The notes below the pieces were generated by a model. It was not told the origin of the DNA and ran no database searches. It saw nothing but the letters and a program-made list of their open reading frames with translations. The position numbers and the translations under genes were made by a program. Positions 8,850 to 18,140 of a stretch of DNA of 64,000 bases are shown here, piece after piece (position 1 is the first letter of the stretch; each line of letters opens with the position of its first letter). The DNA is from Streptoverticillium olivoreticuli subsp. olivoreticuli. GTDB lineage: Bacteria; Actinomycetota; Actinomycetes; Streptomycetales; Streptomycetaceae. Location: NCBI RefSeq assembly GCF_003391135.1, contig NZ_CP031455.1, forward strand, positions 8,273,501 to 8,337,500, written 5' to 3'.

Positions 8850-10218
8850 TGCGGTGGTCCACTCCTGTCGCGTGCGTCGGTGAGGCTGTGCGTAAGGCTG
8901 GTGCGAGGCGTCAACGCCGGAGTGCTCGAAGATCTTCCCCTCGGGCGGCCGGGCGTCGCCCGGGCATCGTCGCACGGGGTACTCGAAGGCGGCTGGGTGC
9001 GCGCTGGAGACGGGCTTGGGTCTGTCACCCTGTTCGCCCACGGAGCGCTCCGCGTTCGTGGTTCGGTTGTGCGACCCGAACAAAGCGCGGGGTCGGGCGT
9101 GTGGTCCATATACCGGGGCTTTCGCGCCGGGCAGGTCACCCGAAGGCGCGGTCTGGCGGTTGCGTGATCTGACGCTTGCGGGCGGTCCACGGCGGGTTCC
9201 GACGGGTCCGATGCTGACCCATTGCCGACTTAGCTGACTGATGGTCAGTTATGTGATGCGCCCCCTGGTGGGTGCTGCGGCGCCAGTGAGGGGCGGTGGT
9301 GATGCCGCGACAGAGGTAACGGAGGGTGACGGAGGAGCGGGTCCGGCGGATGCCGTACAAGACGTGCGCGCGGGCAGAGCGTTTCTCGGCGTCAGCACTG
9401 AGAAACTGGCCCTGGCCCTGGCCCTGGCCGTCGCGGCGCTCTGGTGGCAGCCCGGCGGAAAGGCAGAAGCGTTTTCGCAGGTCAGGTCCTTGTGGTCCAG
9501 GTGCGTCGACGCTGTTGGTGGGACGCCGTGTGATAGCGGGTGAGAGGTGAGGAACCCCCGTCGGCCGGCTCCGGCGGGGGTTCTGCGGAGACCAGCACGG
9601 ACACCGGCGTCAGCCGGCCTCCGACCATGCGTGCGAAGCCCTACCTGGCTGTGGTTCCAGCCACCAGGGGTTCGGTTCGAGCCAGCTATCCCGAATCGTG
9701 GTTCCGGGGCTGCAGGGCGGGGGGACAGTGGTGTTGGCGCTTCCCCGGGAGGAAGTACGGCTGTTGAAGGGGCCGCGCCAGGTCGAGCCGCTCTGAAGAG
9801 TTCCGGCAGGCGGGGGGAGCCATGCGGCGAGGAGCTCGAGGGATCGTGCTGAGGCGTCGGCGGGAGCCGGCGGGGCACGGCAGAAGATCCAGGTGCCGCG
9901 TGGGCGACTGGAGAGAGCTTGGCGCCGCCGATCCATCGGGACGCAGGCTCGAAGCCCTGACGGTATCGGGCCCGACGGGTACGGATCCGGCGGCTACCTC
10001 CAGCCTGTGATGACGGCGTCTGCGCCGGCCCCTGCGAGCCGCAAACAACTGGCGGACGAGCCATACCGACGGTCGCAGGCGACGCGCGACTGCCCCTGGA
10101 CCTCGCAGCTTCCCGCCTGAACCTGTCATCGCACCGACCGTTCCCCCGCCAACACCGGGCCTCCACTGCACGTCTTCTGCCCGCATCGTGTGAATTGCCG
10201 AGGTAGGGAGTCCTCACC
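8850..10218. other. Long intergenic stretch with no confident gene
   Basis: About 1.37 kb separates gnd from the rightward tail-fibre-like gene. Reading frames here are open mainly because of GC content and have no recognisable family or consistent codon bias. Visible structure includes a short tandem run of CTGGCC triplets near 9409-9430 and a GC-rich hairpin at 9552-9583. The part next to 8850 should hold the gnd promoter, and the part next to 10218 the promoter of the next gene. No tRNA fold was found. Confidence 0.5.
9552..9583. terminator. GC-rich stem-loop, possible terminator
   Basis: GAACCCCCG (9552-9560) pairs perfectly with CGGGGGTTC (9575-9583) around a 14-base GC-rich loop. There is no clear T-tract on either strand, which is common for Streptomyces terminators. 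It lies in the middle of the noncoding stretch, so which gene it would terminate is unclear. Confidence 0.4.
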
Positions 10219-11700
10219 ATGCCGTCTTTGCTGAACTACGCCGTCATCACGGATCCGACCTCGCTTCAAGCGTCGCAGCCCGGGGCACCGTCGGTAGGAA
10301 CGGTGTACGTGATCGTCTCCAACACTCACCAGTCCGCCGTGACATGGGAATTCATCGATGTGGAGATACCGGTCGGCAGCGGCGTCAGCGACCTGACAAG
10401 TAATCCCACGGCGATCAGTGCGAGCATCGACCCGAGCTACACGGTGTGGCTGGCGCCGGCTCCGGTTTTCGGCTGGGACAGTACTCTCGGCCGCTTCCGC
10501 GCGCATTCCCCCTCGGGGGGAAGGCTGACCCTGCCGGACCAAGGGTCGTTGGTCCTGAAACTGGAAGACATACCTGTTTCCAGCGCAGAGGGGTTGGTCC
10601 TCCTGAAGATGTACGAGAGGTCCGGCGGCGGCGACGACAACATACCCATTCGGCGGGCCGATTTCACCACCACTCTTGGGTTGGTGAAGCAAGCTCCGAA
10701 GACCCCGCGCAACTTCCGCCCGGAAAAGAAGTCCTTGGTGGACGTGGACGCGGGTGAGAAAGTCGTTCTGAAATGGGAGGGGCCTGACAGTCTCGACTAT
10801 TGGATCCGCGATCCGCAGGGGAACGAGGTGCTTGCCCAGTCGGCAGCTCAGGGACCTCGGGTAAATCAGCGAACCTACACCTGGTCACCCCCCTCCACCC
10901 CGAAGCGAGGCACCACTTACACCCTTGTCGCCGGGACGGTCGGCGCAGGGCAACAGCAACAGGGATACTTCCTCACCACCACGGTCCACGCACGCGTTCC
11001 CGAGTTCGTCGGCGGGACGCGCACTCCGTGGGTCGAGGGGACGCCGAGCAAGAGCCGTGTCACCTTCTCCGCAGCAGGGGTGGAGATCCGCAACGGGACC
11101 GGCGGATGGGGGACCGTCGCGGCCGACAAGGTCGACGTGGACCGCGTGGACACCGCGTCGGTGCACGGCCGCAACTCCGACGACGGATGGATCGACTTCC
11201 CGAAGGCCGGACTGCACGTGCACCGGGACGGGCAGCCGCAGTTGGGTACCCTCTCGGCCGGCCAAGTCGACGTGGACCGCGTGGACACCGCGTCGGTGCA
11301 CGGCCGCAACTCCGACGACGGATGGATCGACTTCCCGAAATCCGGAGTGCGGGTCCGAGAGGGACAGAACAACTTGGGCACTCTCAAGGCCGAAAAAGCC
11401 GTCCTGGACGACCTGCTCACCGGCCAGGGGCTGGTGAAGGGCGCCATTATCGTCCAAGGAGGGATGGATCTCAGTCACGGACGTGTGCCGATATTCACGA
11501 CCTTCCCCGAGAGGACATTGTTCCATGGGGAAATTCAATTCAAGCGGTGGGCGCATTTTTTGGACGGCGTACTGGTCTCCTATAACGATGCGGAAGCACT
11601 TCGGATCGGCAAAGAAATCAAATCGACGCTGGTGGTCGGCGATCTTCAGGTCCAAGGACAGCTCTCCGTTTCCGCCGGTGGGCAGGTCAGGATTCTTTAG
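10219..11700 (+). CDS. Tail-fibre-like beta-structured protein, paralogue of the protein at 21629-23254
   Basis: The 493-residue protein has no family I can name. Its N-terminus (LLNYAVITDPTSL, then TVYVIVSN) matches in layout that of the 541-residue protein encoded at 21629-23254 (LSYALTTVPNPLTV, then TIDLVISN). Both continue with a lipase-like beta sandwich, a VVLKWEG/VRLEWHH segment and a C-terminal repetitive beta region. Residues about 305-374 contain two copies of a 25-residue unit (VDVDRVDTASVHGR, then NSDDGWIDFPK) encoded by identical 74-bp repeats. The C-terminus (STLVVGDLQVQGQLSVSAG) resembles beta-helical tail-fibre shafts. The start ATG has GGTAGGGAG eight bases upstream. Function is inferred only by analogy: a structural or binding protein, possibly an alternative partner for the 21.6-34.5 kb operon. 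Confidence 0.65.
   Translation: MPSLLNYAVITDPTSLQASQPGAPSVGTVYVIVSNTHQSAVTWEFIDVEIPVGSGVSDLTSNPTAISASIDPSYTVWLAPAPVFGWDSTLGRFRAHSPSGGRLTLPDQGSLVLKLEDIPVSSAEGLVLLKMYERSGGGDDNIPIRRADFTTTLGLVKQAPKTPRNFRPEKKSLVDVDAGEKVVLKWEGPDSLDYWIRDPQGNEVLAQSAAQGPRVNQRTYTWSPPSTPKRGTTYTLVAGTVGAGQQQQGYFLTTTVHARVPEFVGGTRTPWVEGTPSKSRVTFSAAGVEIRNGTGGWGTVAADKVDVDRVDTASVHGRNSDDGWIDFPKAGLHVHRDGQPQLGTLSAGQVDVDRVDTASVHGRNSDDGWIDFPKSGVRVREGQNNLGTLKAEKAVLDDLLTGQGLVKGAIIVQGGMDLSHGRVPIFTTFPERTLFHGEIQFKRWAHFLDGVLVSYNDAEALRIGKEIKSTLVVGDLQVQGQLSVSAGGQVRIL
11131..11204 (+). repeat. 74-bp direct repeat, copy 1
   Basis: Identical to 11266-11339, with a period of 135 bp (45 codons), so the protein frame is preserved. It encodes VDVDRVDTASVHGR plus NSDDGWIDFPK. 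Confidence 0.9.
11266..11339 (+). repeat. 74-bp direct repeat, copy 2
   Basis: Second exact copy of the in-frame unit at 11131-11204. Nucleotide identity, including third positions, indicates a recent duplication or conversion. Confidence 0.9.
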
Positions 11701-11879
11701 CTCAAGGCGGTGAAGCTACGGGCTGATCAGTCCTGTCGACAGGATGTTGATGCTGAGGGTGGCCCTGTAGGCGTGCCGGTCGACGCGGCCGCGCGATCGG
11801 CGCGCGGGCCTCGGCAACGAGCTGCGCGCAACTCGTCGCGGGTGATGTTGCCGATCCTGTCCGGCGCGGCGTCCGTCAT
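11700..11879 (-). pseudogene. Possible small peptide gene, frameshifted
   Basis: An ATG at 11879 is preceded by GAGGTGA, a good ribosome site, and begins TDAAPDRIGNITRDELRA. In the starting frame the peptide ends after about 50 residues with low-quality sequence. A different frame carries a hydrophobic, coding-like end (VDRHAYRATLSINILSTGLISP, stop at about 11717). The simplest reading is a small gene broken by a frameshift. A short acidic leader plus Ser/Thr-rich tail is loosely reminiscent of a modified-peptide precursor, but no maturation enzyme is adjacent, so this is speculation. Confidence 0.3.
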
Positions 11880-12027
11880 GGCGTTCACCTCACAGCGGTC
11901 CGGAGTCGGCCACAGGGTCGGCGGCCGTCCGCACCGCCCCCGCCCGGGTCACCTCTGTGCTCTCCCTGGTGGGGGCAGTGATCGGCACCGAGGTGTTCCC
12001 GGCCGCTCATGACCTGGGCAGCCAGGT

Positions 12028-13555
12028 TCATGCGGCCTTCAGCCGGAAGCCGGGGCTGGTGATGAAGATCCAGGAGGGGTGCTGCCAGGGCTTGAGCGCG
12101 TCCTGGGCCGGCCGGCGGCGCACGGTCGACGCCGACGGAAACGGGGCGATGCCCCGCCGGGCGGCCTCGCGGGCCAGTTCCGGGCACGACGTGGCCGCTG
12201 CCGCGGCTGCCGTTGTTGACGAGCAGCAGCGAGCCGTCGAGGGTCACGTTGTCGTAGAGGGTGCCGCTGCCCCAGCGTTCGTGGCCGCCCGCGTCGTAGG
12301 TCTTGTCCACCAGGGCCGCCTTGCAGTTCGAGAAGACGTTGGGCCCGGACTGGCGTCCGTAGGTGGAGAAGGCGTGGATCATAGAGGCGGTCACCGCGCA
12401 GTCCTGGACCAGGTTCTGCTGTCCCTGCAGCAGGTACGCCTCCGAACGGGCGGAAGAGTCGGTCGTGTTGAAGTCCAGGGCCTGGGTGTGCAGGACGGAG
12501 ACGCGGCGGCTCTGCGGGCCGAGGAAGGTCTGGCCGCTGCCGCCGAAGTGATGCCAGACCACGTTGTTCACCCACGAGTCCTGGACCGCGTTGAACTCCC
12601 AGGGCGCCGCGTTGTAGAAGGCCTTGGCGTAGTTCGGGTCACCGGACATCGCCTGGCCGTCCAGGCTCAGGTCCTCGACGCCGACGTGGTCGATGCGCGG
12701 GAAGGCGTAGCGGTAGACGGTCGCCTGGGTGTACTGCTTCTCCAACGCCGTCGTCAGCGGGATGTCGAGCGTGACCTTGTTGCCGTGGACGGCGGTGATC
12801 TTCCGCTCGGAGCGCAGGCTCCAGTTGGGCTTCCACGCATCGGTCATGCCGAGGGCGTCGATCCACGCCTGGGTGGTCGGCCGCTCGACGACGACCTCGT
12901 CGCCGACGTTCAGCCCGGTGGTGCTGCTCAGCGTCAGTGCGGTGCCGCCGACGGGCACGTAGTCGTCGGTCACCTGCTGAGTGGTGCCGGCGGGGGTGTA
13001 GCGGGACGTGTCCCCGATGGTCAGCAGCGTCCGCACCGACGGCTGGTCGGCGACGAGCACGGTGGAGCCGGTGCCCGACCCGCGCAGGACCACACCGCTC
13101 GCGCCGATGTGCAGCTGCCCGGCGATGTGGTACTGCCCCGGCGCGAGCTGGACCGCACCCCGGATCCCGTCGGCGCCCTGCGACAACGCGGCCACCTTGT
13201 CGATCGCCGCCTGCACGGTCGCGGTGGCGTCCCCCGTGCCGGGGGCCGGGACGGTCGCCTTGACGGGCGCCTTCGGTACCGGCGTGCCGCCGCCCTCGTA
13301 CCCGGCGTAGGAGTAGTCGGGGATGCGGTTGCCCTGCGCGTCCTGTCCGTAGGCCAGGCGACCGTTCTTCAGGGCCAGCCAAGCACCGCCCGTGGGGCCG
13401 GACGCCGTGCCGCGGCCTTGGCCTGCCGGGTTCGTGCCGGCCGTGGCTGCCGTCGCGTGGGGCTGGGCCAGGCCCAGGCCGCCGGCCAGCGCTGCGGCGG
13501 CCATGACGGTCGGCACCGCGTGGCGCCGTGATATGCGAACTCTGTCCCGTGCCAC
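12028..13555 (-). pseudogene. Secreted right-handed beta-helix (pectate lyase-like) protein with a chimeric, frame-shifted 3' end
   Basis: The GTG at 13555 has AAGGAGGTG four bases upstream and starts a twin-arginine-like signal (RVRISRRHAVPTVMAAAALA). About 450 residues of a secreted beta-helix hydrolase-like protein follow, including GIRGAVQLAPGQYHIAGQL and the rungs VVLRGSGTGSTVLV, VGVEDLSLDGQAM and LVQDCAVTASMIHAFSTYG. Homologous sequence ends near 12190 at NNGSRGSGH. After that the same frame is compositionally poor and runs to 11885. A different minus frame from about 12190 to 12028 is coding-like (ELAREAARRGIAPFPSAS, then KPWQHPSWIFITSP) and looks like the C-terminus of another protein. 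I read this as a truncation fused to a foreign gene tail. The 5' part may still be expressed and exported. Confidence 0.6.
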
Positions 13556-13778
13556 GGGACACCTCCTTGCTTTCCGTGCCGGCCGGTGAGTGGGCTCGTC
13601 GGCCGCGAGCAGGCTCGCAGGCGATGAGTGGAAGAAGGTTGCTGAAAGATTGACGGCGGGCGACGGGAGCCGTGCCCCGCTCCCACACACCGAGTGGGGC
13701 CCCGGTTTGGTGAGGCGGCTTACGTCGGGTAACTTGCGTCAGCATTTTGTCTTGTGTGTGGATGATGAGGGGTACGTG
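13556..13778. promoter_or_regulatory. Divergent intergenic region between beta-helix gene and AfsR-type regulator
   Basis: About 220 bp separates two divergent starts (GTG 13555 on the minus strand and ATG 13779 on the plus strand). SARP regulators often act on neighbouring promoters through heptameric direct repeats. I could not find a convincing repeat by eye. The segment around 13736-13760, with TTGCG and TTTTGTCTTGTGTG, is unusually AT-rich for this window and is the likeliest promoter position. Confidence 0.4.
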
Positions 13779-16631
13779 ATGGCGGAGGCAGAAGGCGCCG
13801 CCTTGAGGTTCGAGGTGCTCGGCCCGGTGCGCGCCTGGCGCGGGGAGGCCGCGCTGGACCTCGGCAGTCCCCAGCAGCAGGCGGTGCTCGCCACGCTGCT
13901 GTTCCACCACGGCCGCCCGGTCGGGCGCGACGAGCTGCTGTACGCGGTGTGGGGAGAGGACCTGCCCGCCTCGGCCGTGGGCACGCTGCGCTCCTACGTC
14001 TCCCGGCTGCGTCGCAGCCTGCGGCCGGCGGACGGCCCCGGCCCGCTGGTCTCGGCCGGCGGTGGCTACGCCCTCGAAGCGGGGACCGACGCCCTCGACG
14101 CCGATGTCCTGGACAACGTGCTCGCCGCAGCCGGACGGGCCCGGTCGGCCGGGGAACACCGGCGGGCCGGTGAGCTCCTCACCCGAGCGCTGAGCCTCCC
14201 GCGGGGCACCCCGCTGGCCGGGGTGCCGGGCCTGTTCGCCGAGCGGGAGCGCGACCGGCTGTCCGAGCTGCTCCTGGGCGCCGAGCAGCACCTGGCCGAG
14301 GTCGGGCTGGAACTCGGGCGTCACACGGAGGCGGTCCCCGTCCTGGCCGGCCTGGTCAGGCAGCACCCGCTGCGGGAGCGGCTGACGGAGCTGCTGATGG
14401 TCGCCCTGTACCGGTCCGGCCGCCAGGGCGAGGCGCTCGGTGCGTTCCTGGACACCCAGCGGCATCTGGACGACGAACTCGGGGTCGCGCCCGGCCCGGA
14501 ACTCCAGTCACTCTACGAGCGGATCCTGCACGCCGACCCCGAACTGGCGGCACCGGCGCCTGACGCAGATCCGGCCGTCACCGCGGCGGCCGCACCCCCG
14601 TCCGTCTACCTGGCCCCCCAACTGCTGCCCCAGCCGCCGACGGGGTTCGTCGCCCGGCCCGAGGAACGGCGTCGGCTGGACGAGGCGTGCGCCGACAGCG
14701 GGGCAGGGGCGTCGCGTGTGCTCGTCGTCGCCGGGGCGGCCGGGAGCGGCAAGACCTCGCTGGTCGTCCACTGGGCGCACACGGCGGCCGACCGGTTCCC
14801 CGACGGCCGGCTCTACGCCGACCTGCAGGGTTTCGCTCCCCGGGGACCGGCCGACCCTGCCGGGATCCTGCACGGCTTCCTGCGCGCCATCGGCGTACCG
14901 GACGACGAGATCCCGGCCGCCACCGAGGCACGCGCCGAGCTGTTCCGCGACCGCATACGCGACCGCCGCCTGCTCGTCGTCCTCGACAACGCCCGGTGCG
15001 CCGAGGACATCACCCCCTTCCTCCCCGAGAGCGGGTCCGCACGCACGGTGGTGTGCAGCCGGCATGCCCTGGACGCACTGGTCCTCCGGGGCGAGGCGGC
15101 GTATCTGCCGGTCGGTGCCTTCACCGCCACCGCCGCCCACGAGCTCCTGCGCCTGCGGCTGGGCGACGAGCGCACGCTGAAGGACCCCAAGGCGGCGCGC
15201 CGCCTGGTCGAGCTCTGCGACTTCCTGCCCCTCGCGCTGAGCATCGCCCTCGCCCGGCTGGTCATGCACCCGCAGTGGTCGGTGGCCGACCTCGTCGCCG
15301 AACTGGAGGACGAGCAGGAACGCCTGGGCGCCCTGGGCCTGTCCGGCGACCGGAGCGTCCAGCGGGAACTGGGCCTGAGCCGACGCCACCTGCCGCCCGT
15401 CGCGGCCCGGCTGCTGCCGCTGCTCGCCCTCCACCCCGGTCCCGAGATCGACGCCCTGACCGCCACCGCCCTCCTCGACGACTCGCCGGCCGTCGGCCGG
15501 CAGGCCCTGGTGGACCTGTCCGCGCTCCACTTGCTCACCGAGTCCCGGCCCGGCCGCTACCAGGCGCATGACCTCGTCCGCCTCTACTGTGGCCAACTGG
15601 CCGAGGAGGAGCTGGCCGCCCACGACCGGGAGCGGGTCACGCGGCGCCTCGTGGACTACTACCTCGCCGCGACCGCCGCCGCCTCCACCGTGGTCTTCGG
15701 GGACGACGGCACCCCCTTCCCCTCGGTGGACGGACCACCCCGGGCCCTGCCCCGGCTCAAGGACACCCGCGACGCGCTGCGCTGGTGGGAACCCGAGGCC
15801 CCCGTGATCCGCAAGCTCATCGACACCTGCATCGCGTCGCACGACCACGAACGCGCCTGGCGGCTGGCCCACAACGCCGCGGGCTATTACGTCTGCACCG
15901 ACATCGGCGCCTGGCTCGAATGTGCCACTCTCGGCCTGCGCGCCGCCGAGCGACTGGAAGACCCGGTCACGTCCGCCCGGGCCCACACCATGATGGGCAT
16001 CGTCCTCGGTCAACTCAACCGCCCCAAGGAGGCTTCCCCGCACCTGGAACGCGCGCTCCAGCTGTATCAGCCGGGCGATCGCCACCGCACCATCGCCACC
16101 GGCATGCTCGCCGGCATCCATCACGACCTGGACCGTGCCGACCTGGGGCAGCAGTGCTTCGCCGAAGCCCTCGAGACGGCCCGCGCCTCCGCCGACGCCT
16201 TCTTGGAGGCGTTCGTCCTGCACCGCATGTGCATGGCGGACATGGCTGTCAGCTCGCCCGAGGACGTGCTGCACCGCGCCCGTCACACGCGACGGCTCTT
16301 GGCCGACCGGCCGCTGACCCAGATCGCCCTGGGCGCGCTGGGCTTCGAGGCCCATGCCCTGGACCGGCTCGGCCGTACCACGGAGGCCGAGACCACCTGG
16401 CGTCGGCTCATCGAACTCAGCGGTGACGCCGGCGAGGACCACCTCCATGGACTCGCCCAGGCCCAGTTCGCCACGTTCCTCGACAGCCATGGGCGCGCCG
16501 GGGAAGCCGCCGCCCACCTCGACACGGCGATCGCCTCGTACCGCAGGCGGGAAGACGGACGCACCGTCGCGGCGCTCACCCGGCGGCTCACCACTGTCGG
16601 CCCCACCGGTCAGATCCTCGCCGCCGGGTGA
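13779..16631 (+). CDS. AfsR/SARP family transcriptional regulator (wHTH-BTAD-NB-ARC-TPR)
   Basis: The protein of about 950 residues has the large-SARP architecture. Residues about 8-95 are the OmpR-type winged helix (LRFEVLGPVRAWRGEAALDL). Residues 100-245 are the BTAD helical domain, containing LRERLTELLMVALYRSGRQ and ending DELGVAPGPELQ. Residues about 305-560 are an NB-ARC ATPase with P-loop GAAGSGKTS. The C-terminal 250 residues are TPR-like. Such proteins activate secondary-metabolite or secreted-enzyme genes, often under phosphorylation or nucleotide control. The ATG at 13779 is preferred, with GAGGGG a few bases upstream and GTG 13776 adjacent. An ATG at 13590 would add 63 residues with no family match. 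It is divergent from the beta-helix gene, which is a plausible target, and far from the PKS. Confidence 0.88.
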   Translation: MAEAEGAALRFEVLGPVRAWRGEAALDLGSPQQQAVLATLLFHHGRPVGRDELLYAVWGEDLPASAVGTLRSYVSRLRRSLRPADGPGPLVSAGGGYALEAGTDALDADVLDNVLAAAGRARSAGEHRRAGELLTRALSLPRGTPLAGVPGLFAERERDRLSELLLGAEQHLAEVGLELGRHTEAVPVLAGLVRQHPLRERLTELLMVALYRSGRQGEALGAFLDTQRHLDDELGVAPGPELQSLYERILHADPELAAPAPDADPAVTAAAAPPSVYLAPQLLPQPPTGFVARPEERRRLDEACADSGAGASRVLVVAGAAGSGKTSLVVHWAHTAADRFPDGRLYADLQGFAPRGPADPAGILHGFLRAIGVPDDEIPAATEARAELFRDRIRDRRLLVVLDNARCAEDITPFLPESGSARTVVCSRHALDALVLRGEAAYLPVGAFTATAAHELLRLRLGDERTLKDPKAARRLVELCDFLPLALSIALARLVMHPQWSVADLVAELEDEQERLGALGLSGDRSVQRELGLSRRHLPPVAARLLPLLALHPGPEIDALTATALLDDSPAVGRQALVDLSALHLLTESRPGRYQAHDLVRLYCGQLAEEELAAHDRERVTRRLVDYYLAATAAASTVVFGDDGTPFPSVDGPPRALPRLKDTRDALRWWEPEAPVIRKLIDTCIASHDHERAWRLAHNAAGYYVCTDIGAWLECATLGLRAAERLEDPVTSARAHTMMGIVLGQLNRPKEASPHLERALQLYQPGDRHRTIATGMLAGIHHDLDRADLGQQCFAEALETARASADAFLEAFVLHRMCMADMAVSSPEDVLHRARHTRRLLADRPLTQIALGALGFEAHALDRLGRTTEAETTWRRLIELSGDAGEDHLHGLAQAQFATFLDSHGRAGEAAAHLDTAIASYRRREDGRTVAALTRRLTTVGPTGQILAAG

Positions 16632-16785
16632 GGCGACAGCAGTTGGCGGATGGCATCCGGTGGCGGACCCGAGCCGGATCCGCCACCGCAGGAAGCCCGG
16701 CTTCCGTAGCGGGTCGCCCGTGACCGACTACCGCGAGCGTCACGACGACCGCGGAGACGGCCCGTCAGTGGGGGATCGGGGCTAC

Positions 16786-16862
16786 TGCTGGGTGTAGGTG
16801 AGGGGGCCGGTGAGGGTGATGTCCGTGCCCTTGGTGTCCAGGATGCGCCTGAACTCCGCGCA
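16786..16862 (-). pseudogene. Orphan C-terminal gene fragment
   Basis: On the minus strand the last 25 codons of a gene are visible, reading AEFRRILDTKGTDITLTG and then PLTYTQQ before a stop at 16786. The sequence is coding-like but the frame has no matching upstream body: it is replaced at about 16860 by the convergently oriented M28 peptidase gene. This marks a recombination junction that truncated both genes. Confidence 0.45.
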
Positions 16863-18113
16863 ATGCTGAGGGAGATCGACCCACGCCGCATCGAGGCGAC
16901 CGTCCGCAGACTGGTCTCCTTCGGGACCCGGCACACCCTGTCCGCCCAGGACGATCCCGTACGCGGCATCGGCGCGGCCCGCGACTGGCTCCTCGCCGAG
17001 CTGCGCCGCTGCGCACATGCCTCCGGTGGCCGGATGACCGTGGAGCTCCAGTCATACGTACAGCAGCCCGCGCCCCGTGTCCCGGTGGCGACCAGGATCA
17101 CCAATGTTGTCGCCACGCTGCGGGGTTCGGTCACGCCCGACCGGATCTATGTGGTCTCGGGGCACTACGACTCGCGGAACAGCGACCCGATGAACGCGAC
17201 CAGCGACGCGCCCGGCGCCGACGACGACGCCTCCGGGGTGGCCGTCGCCCTGGAGCTGGCCCGGGTCTTCGCGACCCGGCGGCCGGCCGCGACCGTGGTG
17301 TTCGCGGCGGTGGCGGGCGAGGAGCAGGGGCTGTACGGGTCCGGGCACATGGCCCGGACGTACCGGGGCCGACAGGCCGACGTGCAGGGCATGTTCACCA
17401 ACGACATCGTGGGCAGCCCGGCCACCGAGGAGGGTGCGCGCGACCCGTACACGATCCGGCTGTTCGCCGAGGGGGTGCCGACCTCGGAGACGCTGGAGCA
17501 GGCCGAGGTGCGGCGCTCGGTCGGCGGCGAGAACGACTCCTCCTCGCGCCAGCTGGCCCGGTTCGTCCGGGACACCGCCGAGAACGACGCGACGGGGATG
17601 CGGGTGCGGGTGGTGTACCGCCGCGACCGCTATCTGCGCAGCGGCGACCACATCCCGTTTCTCCAACAGGCATATCCGGCAGCGCGGTTCACGGAGCCTG
17701 TCGAGGACTACGCGCACCAGTACCAGGACGTGCGGGTGGTGGAGGGCAAGCAGTACGGGGACCTGCCCGAGTTCTGCGACTTCGGCTTCATCGCCCGGGT
17801 GGCCCGGGTGAACGCGGCCGCCCTGTGGTCGCTCGCCCAGGCCCCCGGCACCCCGCGCAACGCGAAGATCCGCACCGTCGCCCTCGGTAACTCCACCGAG
17901 CTGGCGTGGGAACGCGGCCCGGAGCCGGACCTCGCCGGATACGAGGTGGTGTGGCGGGAGACCACCGAATCGGAGTGGACCCACGTCATCCCGGCTGGGA
18001 ACGTGACCCGGCACACCGTCGACTTGTCCAAGGACAACGTATTCTTCGGCATCCGCGCGCTCAACCGCTCCGGCCTGCACAGCCCGGTTGCTTTCTGCGC
18101 ACCCCAGCCGTGA
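16863..18113 (+). CDS. M28 family metallopeptidase, apparently lacking its signal peptide
   Basis: The 416-residue sequence begins directly at the first conserved block of secreted M28 peptidases (MLREIDPRRIEATVRRLVSF). Zinc-ligand motifs are present: VVSGHYDSR (His, Asp), GADDDASGVAV (Asp), AGEEQGLYGS (catalytic Glu-Glu), TNDIVGS (Asp) and a downstream EDYAHQYQD (His). A fibronectin-like C-terminal segment follows (TELAWERGPEPDLAGYEVVW). Family members carry an N-terminal signal peptide; here none exists, there is no ribosome site before ATG 16863, and a foreign reverse-strand gene tail abuts at 16860. The gene is probably 5'-truncated and silent, although the catalytic part is intact. Confidence 0.75.
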   Translation: MLREIDPRRIEATVRRLVSFGTRHTLSAQDDPVRGIGAARDWLLAELRRCAHASGGRMTVELQSYVQQPAPRVPVATRITNVVATLRGSVTPDRIYVVSGHYDSRNSDPMNATSDAPGADDDASGVAVALELARVFATRRPAATVVFAAVAGEEQGLYGSGHMARTYRGRQADVQGMFTNDIVGSPATEEGARDPYTIRLFAEGVPTSETLEQAEVRRSVGGENDSSSRQLARFVRDTAENDATGMRVRVVYRRDRYLRSGDHIPFLQQAYPAARFTEPVEDYAHQYQDVRVVEGKQYGDLPEFCDFGFIARVARVNAAALWSLAQAPGTPRNAKIRTVALGNSTELAWERGPEPDLAGYEVVWRETTESEWTHVIPAGNVTRHTVDLSKDNVFFGIRALNRSGLHSPVAFCAPQP

Positions 18114-18140
18114 CGCCCCGTGGGCCGTGGCCGTTGCCGG

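Noticed and set aside
9241..9543. A 100-residue plus-strand frame with an LALALALAVAALWW segment
   Set aside because: The hydrophobic run comes from a tandem CTGGCC repeat, there is no ribosome site and no family match.
9640..9720. Possible tRNA because of GGTTCGAGCC
   Set aside because: No acceptor stem or anticodon arm can be folded around it on either strand.
13590..13778. Longer N-terminus for the AfsR-type regulator from ATG 13590
   Set aside because: The additional 63 residues lack family similarity and overlap the divergent promoter region; the winged helix starts right after 13779.
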